Notes: generated by a model from the letters alone, not told the origin. A stretch of DNA of 64,000 nucleotides from Flavisolibacter ginsengisoli DSM 18119 (GCF_900129295.1 NZ_FQUU01000004.1:124001-188000); one strand, 5' to 3'; shown: positions 20,301-29,665, counted from the stretch's first letter. Numbers and translations are program-made.

Positions 20301-20978
20301 ATTATCAGAAAGGGCAGCGGCAATCTCAATGCTATCCTTCAACATTCCATTTAACTGTAGTTGAAAAGTTGAGTTAACCACCGCATCCTGGTTGTTGCCA
20401 AATGAAAGGGCCCTTCCAAAGCTTCCATTATACTGTATGCTTCCAAAATCAAACAATCCTTTTGATTCATTACCACCTGCATTAAACTCATAAGGTGCCA
20501 TATAAAAGTTGTTCATGACACTTTCATAACTAAGCCTTTGAACTACGGAGTTTAATTTATAAGGGAATACACGGTACGTTACTAAAACAGTATCAGTAGT
20601 TGGTCGCTTTTTCCAATACACTCTTGCCTGTACAAAATCCAAATGATAAGTGGATGTATCAACACCTGCTATTGCGAATGTTTTTGGAATAATGCTTACT
20701 GTATCGAGCAATAAACTATCTGAATTGATGGCGAACTTTTTGAAGCGGAAGTTTGAATGTGTGGCAGCTGGAAATGGTGCCTGTGCCTTGCCCTGATCAA
20801 CAAAAGCCAGCATGAGTCCCAAAAGCAGTATACAGCTCCAAAGCTTCAATAGTAAAGGTTTTTCAGGAATGGTTGTTATTCCAGGTTTTTCAACGCTTAA
20901 ACATAATAATAATTGTTCAAAATCAGGCAGATCGAGGCTTTTGCGGTAGTTGCAACACTGTCGCAAATGAACCAACAT
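17364..20978 (-). CDS. Very large unknown outer-membrane beta-barrel protein
   Basis: A 1204-codon frame. A signal-peptide-like stretch (LLLKLWSCILLLGLMLAF, ending GKAQA) lies at about residues 43-65, so the ATG at 20978 may be too far upstream. A TTG just before LKLW is an alternative start. The mature part is rich in alternating aromatic and polar strands, as in outer-membrane barrels, and contains a calcium-loop-like motif NDYNNDGIQQLNEFE. It ends ...AAIRALF, with the aromatic C-terminus usual for barrel insertion. The pattern recalls SprA-like Bacteroidota surface proteins, but I cannot assign a family. It lies 51 bases after sdhB. Confidence 0.7.
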   Translation of the reverse strand: MLVHLRQCCNYRKSLDLPDFEQLLLCLSVEKPGITTIPEKPLLLKLWSCILLLGLMLAFVDQGKAQAPFPAATHSNFRFKKFAINSDSLLLDTVSIIPKTFAIAGVDTSTYHLDFVQARVYWKKRPTTDTVLVTYRVFPYKLNSVVQRLSYESVMNNFYMAPYEFNAGGNESKGLFDFGSIQYNGSFGRALSFGNNQDAVVNSTFQLQLNGMLKDSIEIAAALSDNNIPIQPDGTTQQLNEFDQVFLQFKKKNWQLNLGDIDIRQNNMYFLNFYKRLQGISFQTTSHLSPSVQSTTLVSGSIAKGKFTRNVLQGMEGNQGPYRLTGANNEFFFIVLANTERVYLDGELLQRGEDRDYIINYNTAEVTFMPNRMITKDSRIQIEFEYADRNYLNANLYAYQEIGINDKLKLKVSAFNNSDAKNSQINQTLDTRQKQFLYEVGDSIGKALYPTVALDTFSKDKILYERVYDSSGITIDSFYKYSVDPAVARYTLSFTDLGQGNGDYVPEFNGANGKVFRFVPRVNGMKQGRYEPVMILVTPKKQQLISIGADYQVDKNNSIKTEFALSNNDVNTFSSKDGGDDKGIATKVQYTNVTALGSPGKLSLTSNIDVEHVDKKFKPLERLRYVEFSRDWGLPLLVQPATENIIRFSTALKDKNNHGLSYQFMSYQRSDNYKGFQNLVQHSANWFGWSISNQFAITQFNTISSKGSYIRPVIDISKELKMLGSLKLGFKYALEKNDVRDKVKDTLGLQSFSFDTYTAYLKSNEKKKNKYGVTFFTRADKYPRSKEMVKADRSYNVNFQAEIVQSSKHQLLFNATYRVLKVYDNTFSRQENDKTILGRTEYLVNEWKGLLTGSVLYELGTGQEQRRDFAYLEVPAGQGQYTWNDYNNDGIQQLNEFETALFQDQAKFIRIFIPTNQFTKANYTTLNYNFSFNPKAALNYEGVSNIGKFISRFNWQTSMQKSKKSIAKGDFEFNPFKYEISDTALLTLATSFINTVSFNRFSSKWGVDISNLQNTGKALLTYGYESRKLNDWIAKLRWNLSTSLTLDINSKKGLNALYTPNSSFSNRNYALSIYNAEPRISYIRGTVFRIQTSYRYELKENSPEYGGERSLSNALNLETKYNVLQNSSINAKFTYNKIRYDYPANTTVSYIMLDGLLPGANYLWSIDFTKRLLNNVELNFQYEGRKPGEARTVHVGRAAIRALF

Positions 20979-21029
20979 AAGAAAAGCAGGGATCCGGCCC
21001 TGCTTTCTATTGAAATATTCCTTAGTTAA

Positions 21030-21794
21030 TTACTTTTCTGAAGAAAGTCCTGCAAAAAGGTAATCCTTATGCATCCTTGAAATGTTGGTGATAGATATCT
21101 CCTTAGGGCAAACTGCCTCACAGGCCCCGGTGAAGGTGCAACTGCCAAAGCCTTCTTTGTCCATTTGCGACACCATACTTAATACCCGGTTTTTCTTTTC
21201 AGGATAACCTTGTGGTAATAATCCCAGGTGCGCCACTTTAGCTGAAAGAAATAAGGAAGCGGAAGCATTTTTGCACGCTGCTACACAAGCGCCACAGGCA
21301 ATACAGGCCGCTGCTGCAAAGGATGCATCAGCATGATCCTTCTCAATAGGAATGGCATTACCATCTACTGCATTACCGGTGTTAACCGAAATAAATCCTC
21401 CAGCCTGGATAATGCGGTCAAACGATGTACGGTCAGTTACCAAATCTTTTATAACTGGGAAGCCGTTTGCCCGCCATGGTTCCACAACTATTGTATCACC
21501 ATCTTTAAATGCACGCATATGCAGCTGGCAGGTTGTTGTGGCATGCCAGGGGCCATGTGGACGCCCATTGATAAACATTGAGCACATGCCACAAATACCT
21601 TCACGACAATCATGGTCAAAAGCTATAGGATCTCTTCCTTCCATCACCAGTTGCTCATTCAAAACGTCGAACATTTCCAGGAAAGACATTTCAGAAGAAA
21701 TATTTTTCACCTGGTAGGTTTCAAATTTACCATCACTGGTTTTATTAGGTTGACGCCAAACCTTCAGCGTCAGGTTCATATTGTAATGTTCCAT
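21030..21794 (-). CDS. sdhB: Succinate dehydrogenase/fumarate reductase iron-sulfur subunit
   Basis: A 254-residue protein with a 2Fe-2S ferredoxin domain ([20 protein letters not shown]), a cluster-binding segment [13 protein letters not shown], and a last cysteine block [18 protein letters not shown] for the 3Fe-4S/4Fe-4S sites. It carries electrons between the flavoprotein and the membrane quinone site. The ATG at 21794 is used; an in-frame ATG at 21779 (MNLTLKVW) fits the family equally well. Third gene of sdhCAB. Confidence 0.95.
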   Translation of the reverse strand: MEHYNMNLTLKVWRQPNKTSDGKFETYQVKNISSEMSFLEMFDVLNEQLVMEGRDPIAFDHDCREGICGMCSMFINGRPHGPWHATTTCQLHMRAFKDGDTIVVEPWRANGFPVIKDLVTDRTSFDRIIQAGGFISVNTGNAVDGNAIPIEKDHADASFAAAACIACGACVAACKNASASLFLSAKVAHLGLLPQGYPEKKNRVLSMVSQMDKEGFGSCTFTGACEAVCPKEISITNISRMHKDYLFAGLSSEK

Positions 21795-21866
21795 TAATAA
21801 ATTTTTATAGAACGCAGATAATTTTGATAGTTTATTACAGGCATCAAATGCATAGCCTGCCTTACC

Positions 21867-23840
21867 TTATTTATAAGAACGTTGTGTAGGCTTCACTACA
21901 TCATACAACAATGGCTCTTTATGGAGCTTCCATTGATGCTGTGCCTGGTATTCCCAGGCAGAGACAAACATAAATTCAGCATCATGACGTAATGCTTCGC
22001 CTTCTTCTGTCTGGTGTTCTTCCCGGAAATGCCCCCCACAACTTTCGCTTCTTTCCAATGCATCTATGCACATCAATTCACCCAATTCAATGAAATCGGC
22101 TACGCGACCTGCCTTATCCAGTTCAGGATTAAATTCATTGATAGTGCCTGGAATTTTTACATCACTCCAGAATTCCGCTTTTAACTGCCTTATTTCCTGT
22201 ATAGCTTCCTGTAATCCCTGAGCATTACGGGCCATACCACATTTATCCCACATGATCTTTCCCAGTCTTTTATGCATACTCTCCACAGTCTGGGAACCTT
22301 TAATATTCATCAGTTCTTCAATCCTTGCCTTCACTTTTGCTTCAGCTTCTTCAAATGCAGGATGAGATGTAGGTATGGCATTTACACGAATCTCGTCTGC
22401 AAGGTAATTGCCTATAGTATAAGGTATTACAAAGTAGCCATCCGCAAGGCCCTGCATCAAGGCAGAAGCACCCAGGCGGTTAGCACCATGATCAGAGAAA
22501 TTACATTCACCTAATGCATACAAACCTGGAATGGTGGTCATTAGTTCATAATCCACCCACAATCCGCCCATAGTATAGTGAACTGCCGGGTAAATGCGCA
22601 TAGGTACTTCATAGGGGTTCTCACCGGTGATCTTCTCATACATATCGAAAAGGTTACCATATTTCTCCTTTACCACTTCCTTTCCCATTAGTGTAATGGT
22701 GGCTGCATCTACATCGCCCAAACCTCTTTTCCCAGCTTCTATCTTTCCATATCGCTGAATGGCGGCAGCAAAATCAAGAAATACCGCCTGCCTGGATGTA
22801 CCTACACCATAACCTGCATCACATCTTTCTTTTGCAGCCCTTGAAGCCACATCTCTTGGAACAAGATTTCCATAGGCAGGATACCTTCTTTCCAGGTAAT
22901 AGTCTCTTTCTTCTTCTGGTATATCAATTGATTTACGGGTATCTCCCTGTTTTTTTGGTACCCATATCCTGCCATCGTTACGCAATGACTCTGACATGAG
23001 GGTCAGTTTTGACTGGTGATCTCCGGTAACAGGAATACAGGTTGGATGTATCTGTGTATAACAGGGGTTACCAAAATAAGCCCCTTTCTTATGTGCTTTC
23101 CAGATGGCTGTTGTATTGCTTCCCATGGCATTGGTAGACAGGTAGAATACATTTCCGTATCCACCACTGCATAACAAAACAGCATGTCCAAAATGCCTTT
23201 CCAGTTCACCTGACACCAGGTTGCGGGTGATAATGCCTCTAGCCTTTCCATCAATGGTCACCAGTTCAAGCATTTCGTGGCGGGTATACATATCAACGTT
23301 ACCCAGGGCAACCTGTCTTTCCAGTGCCTGGTAGGCGCCGATCAATAATTGCTGGCCAGTTTGACCTGCAGCATAAAATGTTCTTTGCACCTGTGTGCCC
23401 CCAAAAGAACGGTTACTTAATAAGCCACCATATTCACGGGCGAATGGTACACCCTGTGCCACACACTGGTCAATGATATTAGCACTTACCTCGGCAAGGC
23501 GATGCACATTGGCTTCCCTTGAACGGTAATCACCACCTTTTATGGTATCATAAAAAAGACGGAACACAGAGTCTCCGTCATTTTGATAATTTTTGGCTGC
23601 ATTGATGCCACCCTGTGCAGCTATTGAGTGTGCACGACGTGGAGAATCCTGGAAACAAAATGCTTTCACTTTATAACCCAGTTCTCCTAAAGCTGCTGCT
23701 GCAGATGCACCAGCGAGACCTGTACCTACAATGATGATCTCAAGTTTGCGCTTATTGGCAGGATTAACCAGCTTTACATGGCTTTTATAATCATCCCATT
23801 TCTTTTCTAAATTTCCTGCAGGGATTTTTGCGTCAAGCAT
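21867..23840 (-). CDS. sdhA: Succinate dehydrogenase/fumarate reductase flavoprotein subunit
   Basis: A 657-residue protein with the FAD dinucleotide motif [19 protein letters not shown] near residue 36, the flavin-linking region around [14 protein letters not shown], and active-site/FAD segments [20 protein letters not shown] and [15 protein letters not shown]. It oxidises succinate to fumarate, or the reverse. The long form and the order C-A-B are typical of the Bacteroidota/epsilon-type enzyme with a single diheme membrane subunit. The gene lies 72 bases upstream of sdhB. Confidence 0.95.
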   Translation of the reverse strand: MLDAKIPAGNLEKKWDDYKSHVKLVNPANKRKLEIIIVGTGLAGASAAAALGELGYKVKAFCFQDSPRRAHSIAAQGGINAAKNYQNDGDSVFRLFYDTIKGGDYRSREANVHRLAEVSANIIDQCVAQGVPFAREYGGLLSNRSFGGTQVQRTFYAAGQTGQQLLIGAYQALERQVALGNVDMYTRHEMLELVTIDGKARGIITRNLVSGELERHFGHAVLLCSGGYGNVFYLSTNAMGSNTTAIWKAHKKGAYFGNPCYTQIHPTCIPVTGDHQSKLTLMSESLRNDGRIWVPKKQGDTRKSIDIPEEERDYYLERRYPAYGNLVPRDVASRAAKERCDAGYGVGTSRQAVFLDFAAAIQRYGKIEAGKRGLGDVDAATITLMGKEVVKEKYGNLFDMYEKITGENPYEVPMRIYPAVHYTMGGLWVDYELMTTIPGLYALGECNFSDHGANRLGASALMQGLADGYFVIPYTIGNYLADEIRVNAIPTSHPAFEEAEAKVKARIEELMNIKGSQTVESMHKRLGKIMWDKCGMARNAQGLQEAIQEIRQLKAEFWSDVKIPGTINEFNPELDKAGRVADFIELGELMCIDALERSESCGGHFREEHQTEEGEALRHDAEFMFVSAWEYQAQHQWKLHKEPLLYDVVKPTQRSYK

Positions 23841-23952
23841 AATTCGTATTTCTGTTTTTAAATGGCCGGAAATGTTAAGATATTACCGGTCATAAATTCT
23901 ATTTTTCTTTCACTTTTCTTATCCTGGTACAACACATCGTACCAGTCAAAAG

Positions 23953-24669
23953 CTAATTAAAAGGACTTACCCAATTTAAATACATGCTCACAGGCATTAA
24001 GGCAAATAACAGGCATACCACTATAGAAAATCCATATCCAAGGCTCTTCAGCATGAACAGGTATTTTTTATTGTGCACTCCAATAGAGCGGAAGGCACTA
24101 TGAAAACCATGTAGTAAATGAAAACCAAGTGCAGCCACACCAACTAAATATAGAATTACTACCCAGCCGTGTTGAAACACCTCGTACATTCTCAGGTACA
24201 GGTTATGCATTTCTATACCATTATAGGTTACTTTTTCAAGGTCATGGGACACTCTTGAAGGCCACCAGAACTGGGCGACGTGAATAACGAGGTATAAAAA
24301 AACAAGTGTTCCAAGTAATGCCATACTTCGGCTCATCCAGGTACTTCCCCTGCTACCAAGATTAACCTGGTAACCTTTACTGCGCATACTCCTGTTCTTC
24401 ACTTCAACAGCATAACCCTGGATAATGTGTAAAAGAATGCCGGCTAAAAGGCCGATCTCCATGATCCGAATGACTAACGAAGCTCCCATAAAATGGGCTG
24501 CACGGTTAAACATGGATCCATTATCATTATGATCAAAGTAAGGAAGGTCATTAAAGATGCAGGAATTTAGCCCGACGTGAACAATCAAAAAAGAGATCAA
24601 GAATAAACCCGTTAACGCCATCACTATTTTTCTACCAACAGCAGATGTAAAGAAGTGGGACCATTTCAT
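23953..24669 (-). CDS. sdhC: Succinate dehydrogenase cytochrome b membrane subunit
   Basis: A 238-residue membrane protein with five hydrophobic segments. Histidines inside or near them (VHVGLNS, LLHIIQGYA, VIHVAQFW, FHLLHGFHSAF) are candidate heme ligands. This matches the single-subunit diheme cytochrome b (B-type) of Bacteroidota and epsilonproteobacterial quinol:fumarate reductases. It anchors the flavoprotein and iron-sulfur subunits encoded next and exchanges electrons with menaquinone. The start at 24669 is 33 bases after a TAnnTTTG box. Confidence 0.92.
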   Translation of the reverse strand: MKWSHFFTSAVGRKIVMALTGLFLISFLIVHVGLNSCIFNDLPYFDHNDNGSMFNRAAHFMGASLVIRIMEIGLLAGILLHIIQGYAVEVKNRSMRSKGYQVNLGSRGSTWMSRSMALLGTLVFLYLVIHVAQFWWPSRVSHDLEKVTYNGIEMHNLYLRMYEVFQHGWVVILYLVGVAALGFHLLHGFHSAFRSIGVHNKKYLFMLKSLGYGFSIVVCLLFALMPVSMYLNWVSPFN

Positions 24670-24701
24670 ATTATGACAAAAGGGGTTGAAAAAATTTGAC
24701 G

Positions 24702-24709
24702 CAAAGGTA
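24702..24709 (-). promoter_or_regulatory. Putative -7 box for sdhCAB
   Basis: The minus strand reads TACCTTTG, an exact fit to TAnnTTTG, 33 bases before the sdhC ATG. A TTG lies 24 bases further upstream, a longer spacer than usual, so the -33 element is uncertain. Confidence 0.4.
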
Positions 24710-24755
24710 AGTGCCGATTATTAAAATTTATAACAATTAAATAAAATAAAAGGTT

Positions 24756-25322
24756 CTAAAGTGGCAGCCTGTTATTCAACTCTGTATCTATTTTTTTGTA
24801 TAAATGGAAAGGACTATAAATTCTCCAGTTAGAGATATCCATTAGTTCAACAAAGTAATTGAGCTTTGCTTTTTTAAAATCATACTGTGTGGCTTCGGGC
24901 ATGTTCAGGCATACGATCCAGCCATTTTCCTCGCTCGCTTCTTCATACCACTCTTCGTAATAATCTTTATCACCGCTGTGAAAATTAAGCACGTTTTCAG
25001 CAATGAGAATGAACTTGCTGATGCCCTCATGTTCAAACTGGTCAATGACATCCCGTTTTAAAGTCATGATATCATTTTCTATGGCATCATTCCATTCACC
25101 AATCAGTTCAATAATCACGTAATTTTCTTCATAGTTGGCCTGCAACACTTTTAAATACAATGTGCGGCTGCCAAATTCATCCCACTGTGGATGTATATAG
25201 TAATTGTATACAGTAGCAGTAAATTCAAACTCAGAATATTCCCTTTGGAAGAATGGCGACCTTTCATCCTCCTCGCTGACATATATATGTCTCCAATTAT
25301 AAAATGGCTCTATATCGTGCAC
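24756..25322 (-). CDS. Unknown acidic protein coupled to murQ
   Basis: A 188-residue protein starting with GTG immediately after the murQ stop codon, with no gap. This strongly suggests coupled translation. It has no signal peptide or membrane segment and is acidic and rich in aromatic residues (for example WRHIYVSEEDERSPFF and DYYEEWYEEASEENGW). I do not recognise a domain. Its position suggests a cytoplasmic role tied to MurNAc-6-phosphate metabolism or its control, but that is only context. Confidence 0.75.
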   Translation of the reverse strand: MHDIEPFYNWRHIYVSEEDERSPFFQREYSEFEFTATVYNYYIHPQWDEFGSRTLYLKVLQANYEENYVIIELIGEWNDAIENDIMTLKRDVIDQFEHEGISKFILIAENVLNFHSGDKDYYEEWYEEASEENGWIVCLNMPEATQYDFKKAKLNYFVELMDISNWRIYSPFHLYKKIDTELNNRLPL

Positions 25323-26147
25323 TTATTCCTTTAGTTTAAAATTATCTACTGCTTTTTTCACGCTGCCATATTTCAACAATAGGTTTTTAGCCTGCTCATA
25401 ATCGGAAAGGCTTAAGTTATCCATTATCATTTTCGTGCCACGGTCAATCAACTTCTCGTTAGTAAGCTGCATGTTCACCATCTTGTTATCTTCCACTCTT
25501 CCCAATTGTATCATCACAGTTGTAGAGATCATGTTAAGGATGAGTTTTTGAGAAGTACCACTTTTCATCCGTGTGCTGCCAGTAACAAATTCAGGACCTA
25601 CTTCCACTTCAATTGGAAAATCTGAAACATCAGTTAGCGGAGACCCGGGATTGTTGGTAATACAGCCTGTAACGATCTCTCGTTTTTGGCATTCCCTCAA
25701 AGCTTCTATGACATAGGGCGTGGTGCCGCTGGCAGCAATGCCTACCACAACATCCTTACTGTTAACAGCATGTTTTTTCAGGTCCAGCCAGCCCTGCTCT
25801 TCATTATCTTCTGCATTTTCAATGGCCTTCGTAATAGCATCCTCACCACCCGCAATAACAGCAATGACCAATCCATAGGGAACCCCATAGGTGGGTGGGC
25901 ACTCGCTGGCGTCTACCACAGCCAGTCTTCCACTGGTGCCAGCTCCAATATAAAACAGGCGCCCACCTGCCAGCATTTTATCTGCCACTGCATTCACCAG
26001 TCTTTTTATTTGTGGAATTGCTTTCTCTACTGCTAAAGGAACAGTTTTGTCTTCTTTATTAATATTCGTCAACAATTCGCTGATAGACATTTTTTCCAAA
26101 TGCCTATACCTGCTTGGTTGCTCGGTAATTTTTTCAAAATTGTTCAT
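25323..26147 (-). CDS. murQ: N-acetylmuramic acid 6-phosphate etherase
   Basis: A 274-residue protein with a SIS sugar-isomerase fold: phosphate-binding GRLFYIGAGTSGRLAVVDA, and VVGIAASGTTPYVIEAL. The signature TGSTRMKSGTSQKLILNMI is specific for MurQ. The enzyme cleaves the lactyl ether of MurNAc-6-phosphate, giving GlcNAc-6-phosphate and lactate, a step of peptidoglycan recycling. The ATG at 26147 fits the usual N-terminus (NNFEKITEQPSRY); an ATG at 26159 adds four residues. It is followed without a gap by an unknown gene and preceded by a sugar kinase gene. Confidence 0.95.
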   Translation of the reverse strand: MNNFEKITEQPSRYRHLEKMSISELLTNINKEDKTVPLAVEKAIPQIKRLVNAVADKMLAGGRLFYIGAGTSGRLAVVDASECPPTYGVPYGLVIAVIAGGEDAITKAIENAEDNEEQGWLDLKKHAVNSKDVVVGIAASGTTPYVIEALRECQKREIVTGCITNNPGSPLTDVSDFPIEVEVGPEFVTGSTRMKSGTSQKLILNMISTTVMIQLGRVEDNKMVNMQLTNEKLIDRGTKMIMDNLSLSDYEQAKNLLLKYGSVKKAVDNFKLKE

Positions 26148-26223
26148 CAAAAAGTTCAAGATTGTTTTAATATTTAGGGTAATAGATTCATTCTAACATC
26201 AGGATGCCATAAATTGTTCAAAT

Positions 26224-27075
26224 TTACACAGTTGTTACTTCATGGTATTTCACCAATCCCTGCATGGGATTTTTCAAAATGTTCCCTAATTCAAATTCAT
26301 AGGAATTACATAATTGCTGTATTACATCTTTAAAGCCATATGCAACACTCCCCACAAAATTGACAGGATATTTCCAAACTTCATTATACTTACACAGGTG
26401 TTGAAAGAAAAAGTCATTCAAACCATCTTCAATAATATTCTCTATCATATAATGGCCGCGGTTCTCTGCCAGGAACATGGTAAATCCTGCCAGGTAACGG
26501 TTAGGTAATGGCTTCTTATATACATTATCCAGTATCTCTACCTGGGTGGTAACAAATTTTGCATCAAATAAAGCACGCAGTTCATCGTCGAAGGTGTTGT
26601 ATAAATAATACTGAATGACCTTTTTACCGAGATAGGCGCCACTGCCTTCGTCTCCCAAAACATACCCCAGCCCGGGGCTGTTCTTTATAATATTCTTTCC
26701 ATTGAAAAAGCAACTATTTGATCCTGTACCCAAAATACTGGCAATGCCTTTCTGGTCTCCGCAAACTGCTCTGGCTGCAGCCATCAGGTCTGTATTGACT
26801 TCTATTTTTGCGTCTTTAAAGAGTTTCTTCAATGCCTTTTTTATGCTTTTGGCATTATCTGGGTTCGAACAACCCGTTCCGTAATAGTAAACACTATCTA
26901 CATCAATATTTTTGATCTTTTGCTTCAGTTCCTGGTCTACAAGTTCACCAACCTGTACTGTATCCAGAAAGTAAGGACTTATGCCCTGGGTAAATATGGT
27001 TTTTTTCTTTCCATTGCCTATCAACACCCATTCTGCTTTTGTGGCCCCGCTATCCGCTATTAGAGTTACTGACAT
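26224..27075 (-). CDS. BadF/BcrA-type amino-sugar kinase (N-acetylglucosamine kinase-like)
   Basis: A 283-residue ASKHA-fold protein. Phosphate-1 motif is LIADSGATKAEW, phosphate-2 is IASILGTGSNSCFF, and GLGYVLGDEGSGAYLGKK forms the adenosine region. This arrangement is that of GlcNAc kinases. It lies just upstream of murQ on the same strand (gap about 75 bases). It may phosphorylate GlcNAc or MurNAc released from the wall so that MurQ can act. Which sugar is used cannot be read from the sequence. Confidence 0.85.
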   Translation of the reverse strand: MSVTLIADSGATKAEWVLIGNGKKKTIFTQGISPYFLDTVQVGELVDQELKQKIKNIDVDSVYYYGTGCSNPDNAKSIKKALKKLFKDAKIEVNTDLMAAARAVCGDQKGIASILGTGSNSCFFNGKNIIKNSPGLGYVLGDEGSGAYLGKKVIQYYLYNTFDDELRALFDAKFVTTQVEILDNVYKKPLPNRYLAGFTMFLAENRGHYMIENIIEDGLNDFFFQHLCKYNEVWKYPVNFVGSVAYGFKDVIQQLCNSYEFELGNILKNPMQGLVKYHEVTTV

Positions 27076-27164
27076 CGCTTAAAGTATTGTTGAAATATTT
27101 ATGAATCGCCTATCATTCTTGCAAATCAGCTATTTTGCAACAATTTACAAAGTAACAGCAGACG

Positions 27165-28757
27165 ATGAGGAATAAAAAATTACAGGTTTGGCTTCCATTG
27201 ATTTTTTCAATTGTGATGATCAGTGGTATGTTCTTCGGTTTCAAATTGCACCAGGAAACCGGGAGCAGGGATGGCTTTTTTAAGAATGCTAAAAAGACCT
27301 CCTTACAGGAAGCGCTCGACCTGATACAAGACAGGTATGTGGATTCTGTAAAAATGGACTCCCTGCAAAATGACGCCATTAACGATGTCATGAATCATTT
27401 GGATCCTCATTCCATATATATACCTGCTTCTAACCTCGGTGAAATGACCGAGGACCTGGTAGGCAATTTCCAGGGTATAGGCATTGAATTCAATATCTTT
27501 AAGGATACGGTACATGTGCTCTATGTTGTGCCTAATGGGCCCAGTGATAAAGCAGGTCTGCATATTGGCGATAAGATCCTTAAAGTGAATGACTCCTCTA
27601 TTGTAAGCAAAACACTTCCCAGTGAGGATATCAGGAAGATGATCAGGGGCGAAAGCGGCTCAAAGGTAAAACTCACTGTGTTAAGGGGTAATACAGTTCA
27701 ATATTATGATGTGGTCAGAGGCACCATTCCCTTGCCATCTTTGGATGCATCCTATATGCTGGAGCCTGGTACCGGCTATATCAAACTCAATAAGTTTTCA
27801 GAGACCACTTATGTGGAGTTCATGAGGGCTATGGAAGACCTTCAGAAAAAAGGCATGCAGAAACTGGTCCTTGATCTGCGTGGCAACGGAGGTGGCTTTA
27901 TAACACAGGCTACCAACATAGCCGATGAATTCCTGGATGGCAATAAGCTTATTGTATATACCGAGGGTACCAATATTAAAAGACAGGATTATAGAGCCAG
28001 CAAAGAAGGAGTTTTTGAAAAAGGCAAACTGGTAGTATTAGTAGATGAATTAACAGCCAGTGCAAGCGAGATCCTTGCAGGAGCTTTACAGGATTGGGAC
28101 CGTGCTACTATTATAGGAAGACGCACATTTGGCAAGGGCCTGGTGCAGGAACAATACGGATTGGCAGATGGTTCGGCTATACGATTAACGGTTGCCAGGT
28201 ATTATACTCCCTCAGGTCGTTGTATTCAGCGACCTTACGATCATGGCAAAAAGATTTACATGGAAGAATTGTATAACCGCTATGAAAATGGCGAATTACT
28301 CACCGCGGATTCCATTCATTTATCTAAAGACCATCCCTATAAGACCAATGGTGGTAAAACAGTATATGGTGGAGGCGGCATCATGCCTGATGTGTTTGTG
28401 CCAATAGATACAAGCCTGTATACAAAGAGTGTAACCAGGCTTTACCTGGATGGACGTTTTAATAATTTTGTTTATCAATATTATATCAGTCATATCCCCC
28501 AGTTTGAACAATATAAAGTACCGGCAGACCTGGCCACTAAATACCAGAATACTTCTGATGCCTGGGCTCAATTGGTGAATTATGCGATGAAGGACAGCAT
28601 TAATCTTTCAAAGATTCCTGAGGAAGATAAAAAGATCTTGCAAGACCGGATAAAGGCCTACCTGGCCAGGCTAAAGTGGAGAACACAAGGTTTTTACCAG
28701 GTTTATAATATGTCTGATCCTGTCGTATTAAAGGCCAAAGAAGTCCTGGAGAAATAA
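27165..28757 (+). CDS. S41-family C-terminal processing peptidase
   Basis: A 530-residue protein with an N-terminal membrane or signal segment (about 8-26), a PDZ domain (about 100-190; GIGIEFNIFKDTVHVLYVV), and the S41 protease core. The nucleophile Ser lies in ELTASASEILAGAL and the general-base Lys in GRRTFGKGLVQEQY. Such proteases trim C-termini of periplasmic or membrane proteins. The extra C-terminal domain (after about 390) is common in Bacteroidota CTPs. Adjacent to peptidoglycan recycling genes but transcribed away from them. Confidence 0.92.
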   Translation: MRNKKLQVWLPLIFSIVMISGMFFGFKLHQETGSRDGFFKNAKKTSLQEALDLIQDRYVDSVKMDSLQNDAINDVMNHLDPHSIYIPASNLGEMTEDLVGNFQGIGIEFNIFKDTVHVLYVVPNGPSDKAGLHIGDKILKVNDSSIVSKTLPSEDIRKMIRGESGSKVKLTVLRGNTVQYYDVVRGTIPLPSLDASYMLEPGTGYIKLNKFSETTYVEFMRAMEDLQKKGMQKLVLDLRGNGGGFITQATNIADEFLDGNKLIVYTEGTNIKRQDYRASKEGVFEKGKLVVLVDELTASASEILAGALQDWDRATIIGRRTFGKGLVQEQYGLADGSAIRLTVARYYTPSGRCIQRPYDHGKKIYMEELYNRYENGELLTADSIHLSKDHPYKTNGGKTVYGGGGIMPDVFVPIDTSLYTKSVTRLYLDGRFNNFVYQYYISHIPQFEQYKVPADLATKYQNTSDAWAQLVNYAMKDSINLSKIPEEDKKILQDRIKAYLARLKWRTQGFYQVYNMSDPVVLKAKEVLEK

Positions 28758-28787
28758 AAAAGGCTATCTCTTTTTAAGGAGATAACC
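28755..28787 (-). terminator. Terminator of the DUF6249 gene
   Basis: On the minus strand GGTTATCTC pairs with GAGATAGCC (28787 to 28762) and is followed by TTTTTT. It nearly touches the stop codon of the convergent S41 peptidase gene. Confidence 0.65.
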
Positions 28788-28810
28788 ATTAAACTTATAA
28801 GCAATCAGGC

Positions 28811-29167
28811 TTAGATATCACTTCTTTTGTTGAGCCACTCTTTCTTTTCTACTGCATAGGAGCTGATCAAACCCAGTCCACCGCCTATAGCGATCAGGGA
28901 GAAGTAAATGGCAGGGTTATCGTGATGGCTATTGGTCATATTGATATCGATAATGTATGCCAGTAATAATCCAAGACCTGCACCCATGAACAATAATCCT
29001 GTTTTCAAACTACGGTATGGTGCGGGGCGGTTATTGTATTCTTTTGGATTGATACCTTTTTCCAACATGGAAAGGTTTTCCCGGGTGCGCAAATAATAAA
29101 TGCCAAAGATCATAGCGAAAGCTCCTAAGCAAATTAAGATTGGTACTAATATTCCAGCGTCATGCAT
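28811..29167 (-). CDS. Small membrane protein, DUF6249-like
   Basis: A 118-residue protein with three predicted membrane segments: about 6-25 (ILVPILICLGAFAMIFGIYY), about 55-75 (TGLLFMGAGLGLLLAYII) and about 85-105 (IYFSLIAIGGGLGLISSY). A charged loop (LSMLEKGINPKEY) sits between the first two. This layout fits DUF6249, a family of unknown function often found beside ECF sigma genes in Bacteroidota. Here an ECF gene lies 500 bases upstream on the other strand. No catalytic residues are seen. Confidence 0.7.
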   Translation of the reverse strand: MHDAGILVPILICLGAFAMIFGIYYLRTRENLSMLEKGINPKEYNNRPAPYRSLKTGLLFMGAGLGLLLAYIIDINMTNSHHDNPAIYFSLIAIGGGLGLISSYAVEKKEWLNKRSDI

Positions 29168-29665
29168 AAAATAAGATTTATAGTTTTTATTAAATTTTGA
29201 TTGCCAGCCTTTTAAGGCATTTGAACTATCTGACTACAACTTGTCGACCCAGGTTACAGGTAATTCAAAATATTTTTTAAAGAACTGGTTTACAAGATAT
29301 AGGACTACAGCTTTTATTGCCCGGTTACAGGCTTTGGGAAGATATTTTAAAAAAATCAGGAAATATCCCCCACCTGGTTATTATATATAGTCTCCCAATT
29401 GGTGCGAGTAAACCCAGGCTATATAGGATAAGCATTGAAGATATAATAATTTATAATAATGCCTATAACCACTCTATAATAATGAAGTGGAACCTTTGGC
29501 CCCGAACCAGGTTCACCAGGATGGAGCGCTGGAGTAGTCTGATCTTTCGATTCGTACGGTAAGGTTCCAGGGAATAATTGAATAGACCAGTATTTTAAAA
29601 GCAGCCTATTAAACTTAACTTGCAGCTGTAACCTAACTGCATATAATAGAGTCATATACTTCAGA
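29168..29665. other. Long intergenic region between divergent DUF6249 and ECF sigma genes
   Basis: No credible coding frame. The region is AT-rich apart from a GC-richer pocket at 29489-29570. There GGAACCTT (29489-29496) is repeated inverted as AAGGTTCC (29561-29568), enclosing smaller pairings such as CCAG/CTGG. It could be a small structured RNA or part of the sigma-gene leader. No known RNA family was recognised. Confidence 0.3.

Noticed and set aside
29489-29569. Possible tRNA with an acceptor-like stem GGAACCT/AGGTTCC
   Set aside because: No T-arm or anticodon arm can be paired; TTCGATT is not flanked by complementary stems.
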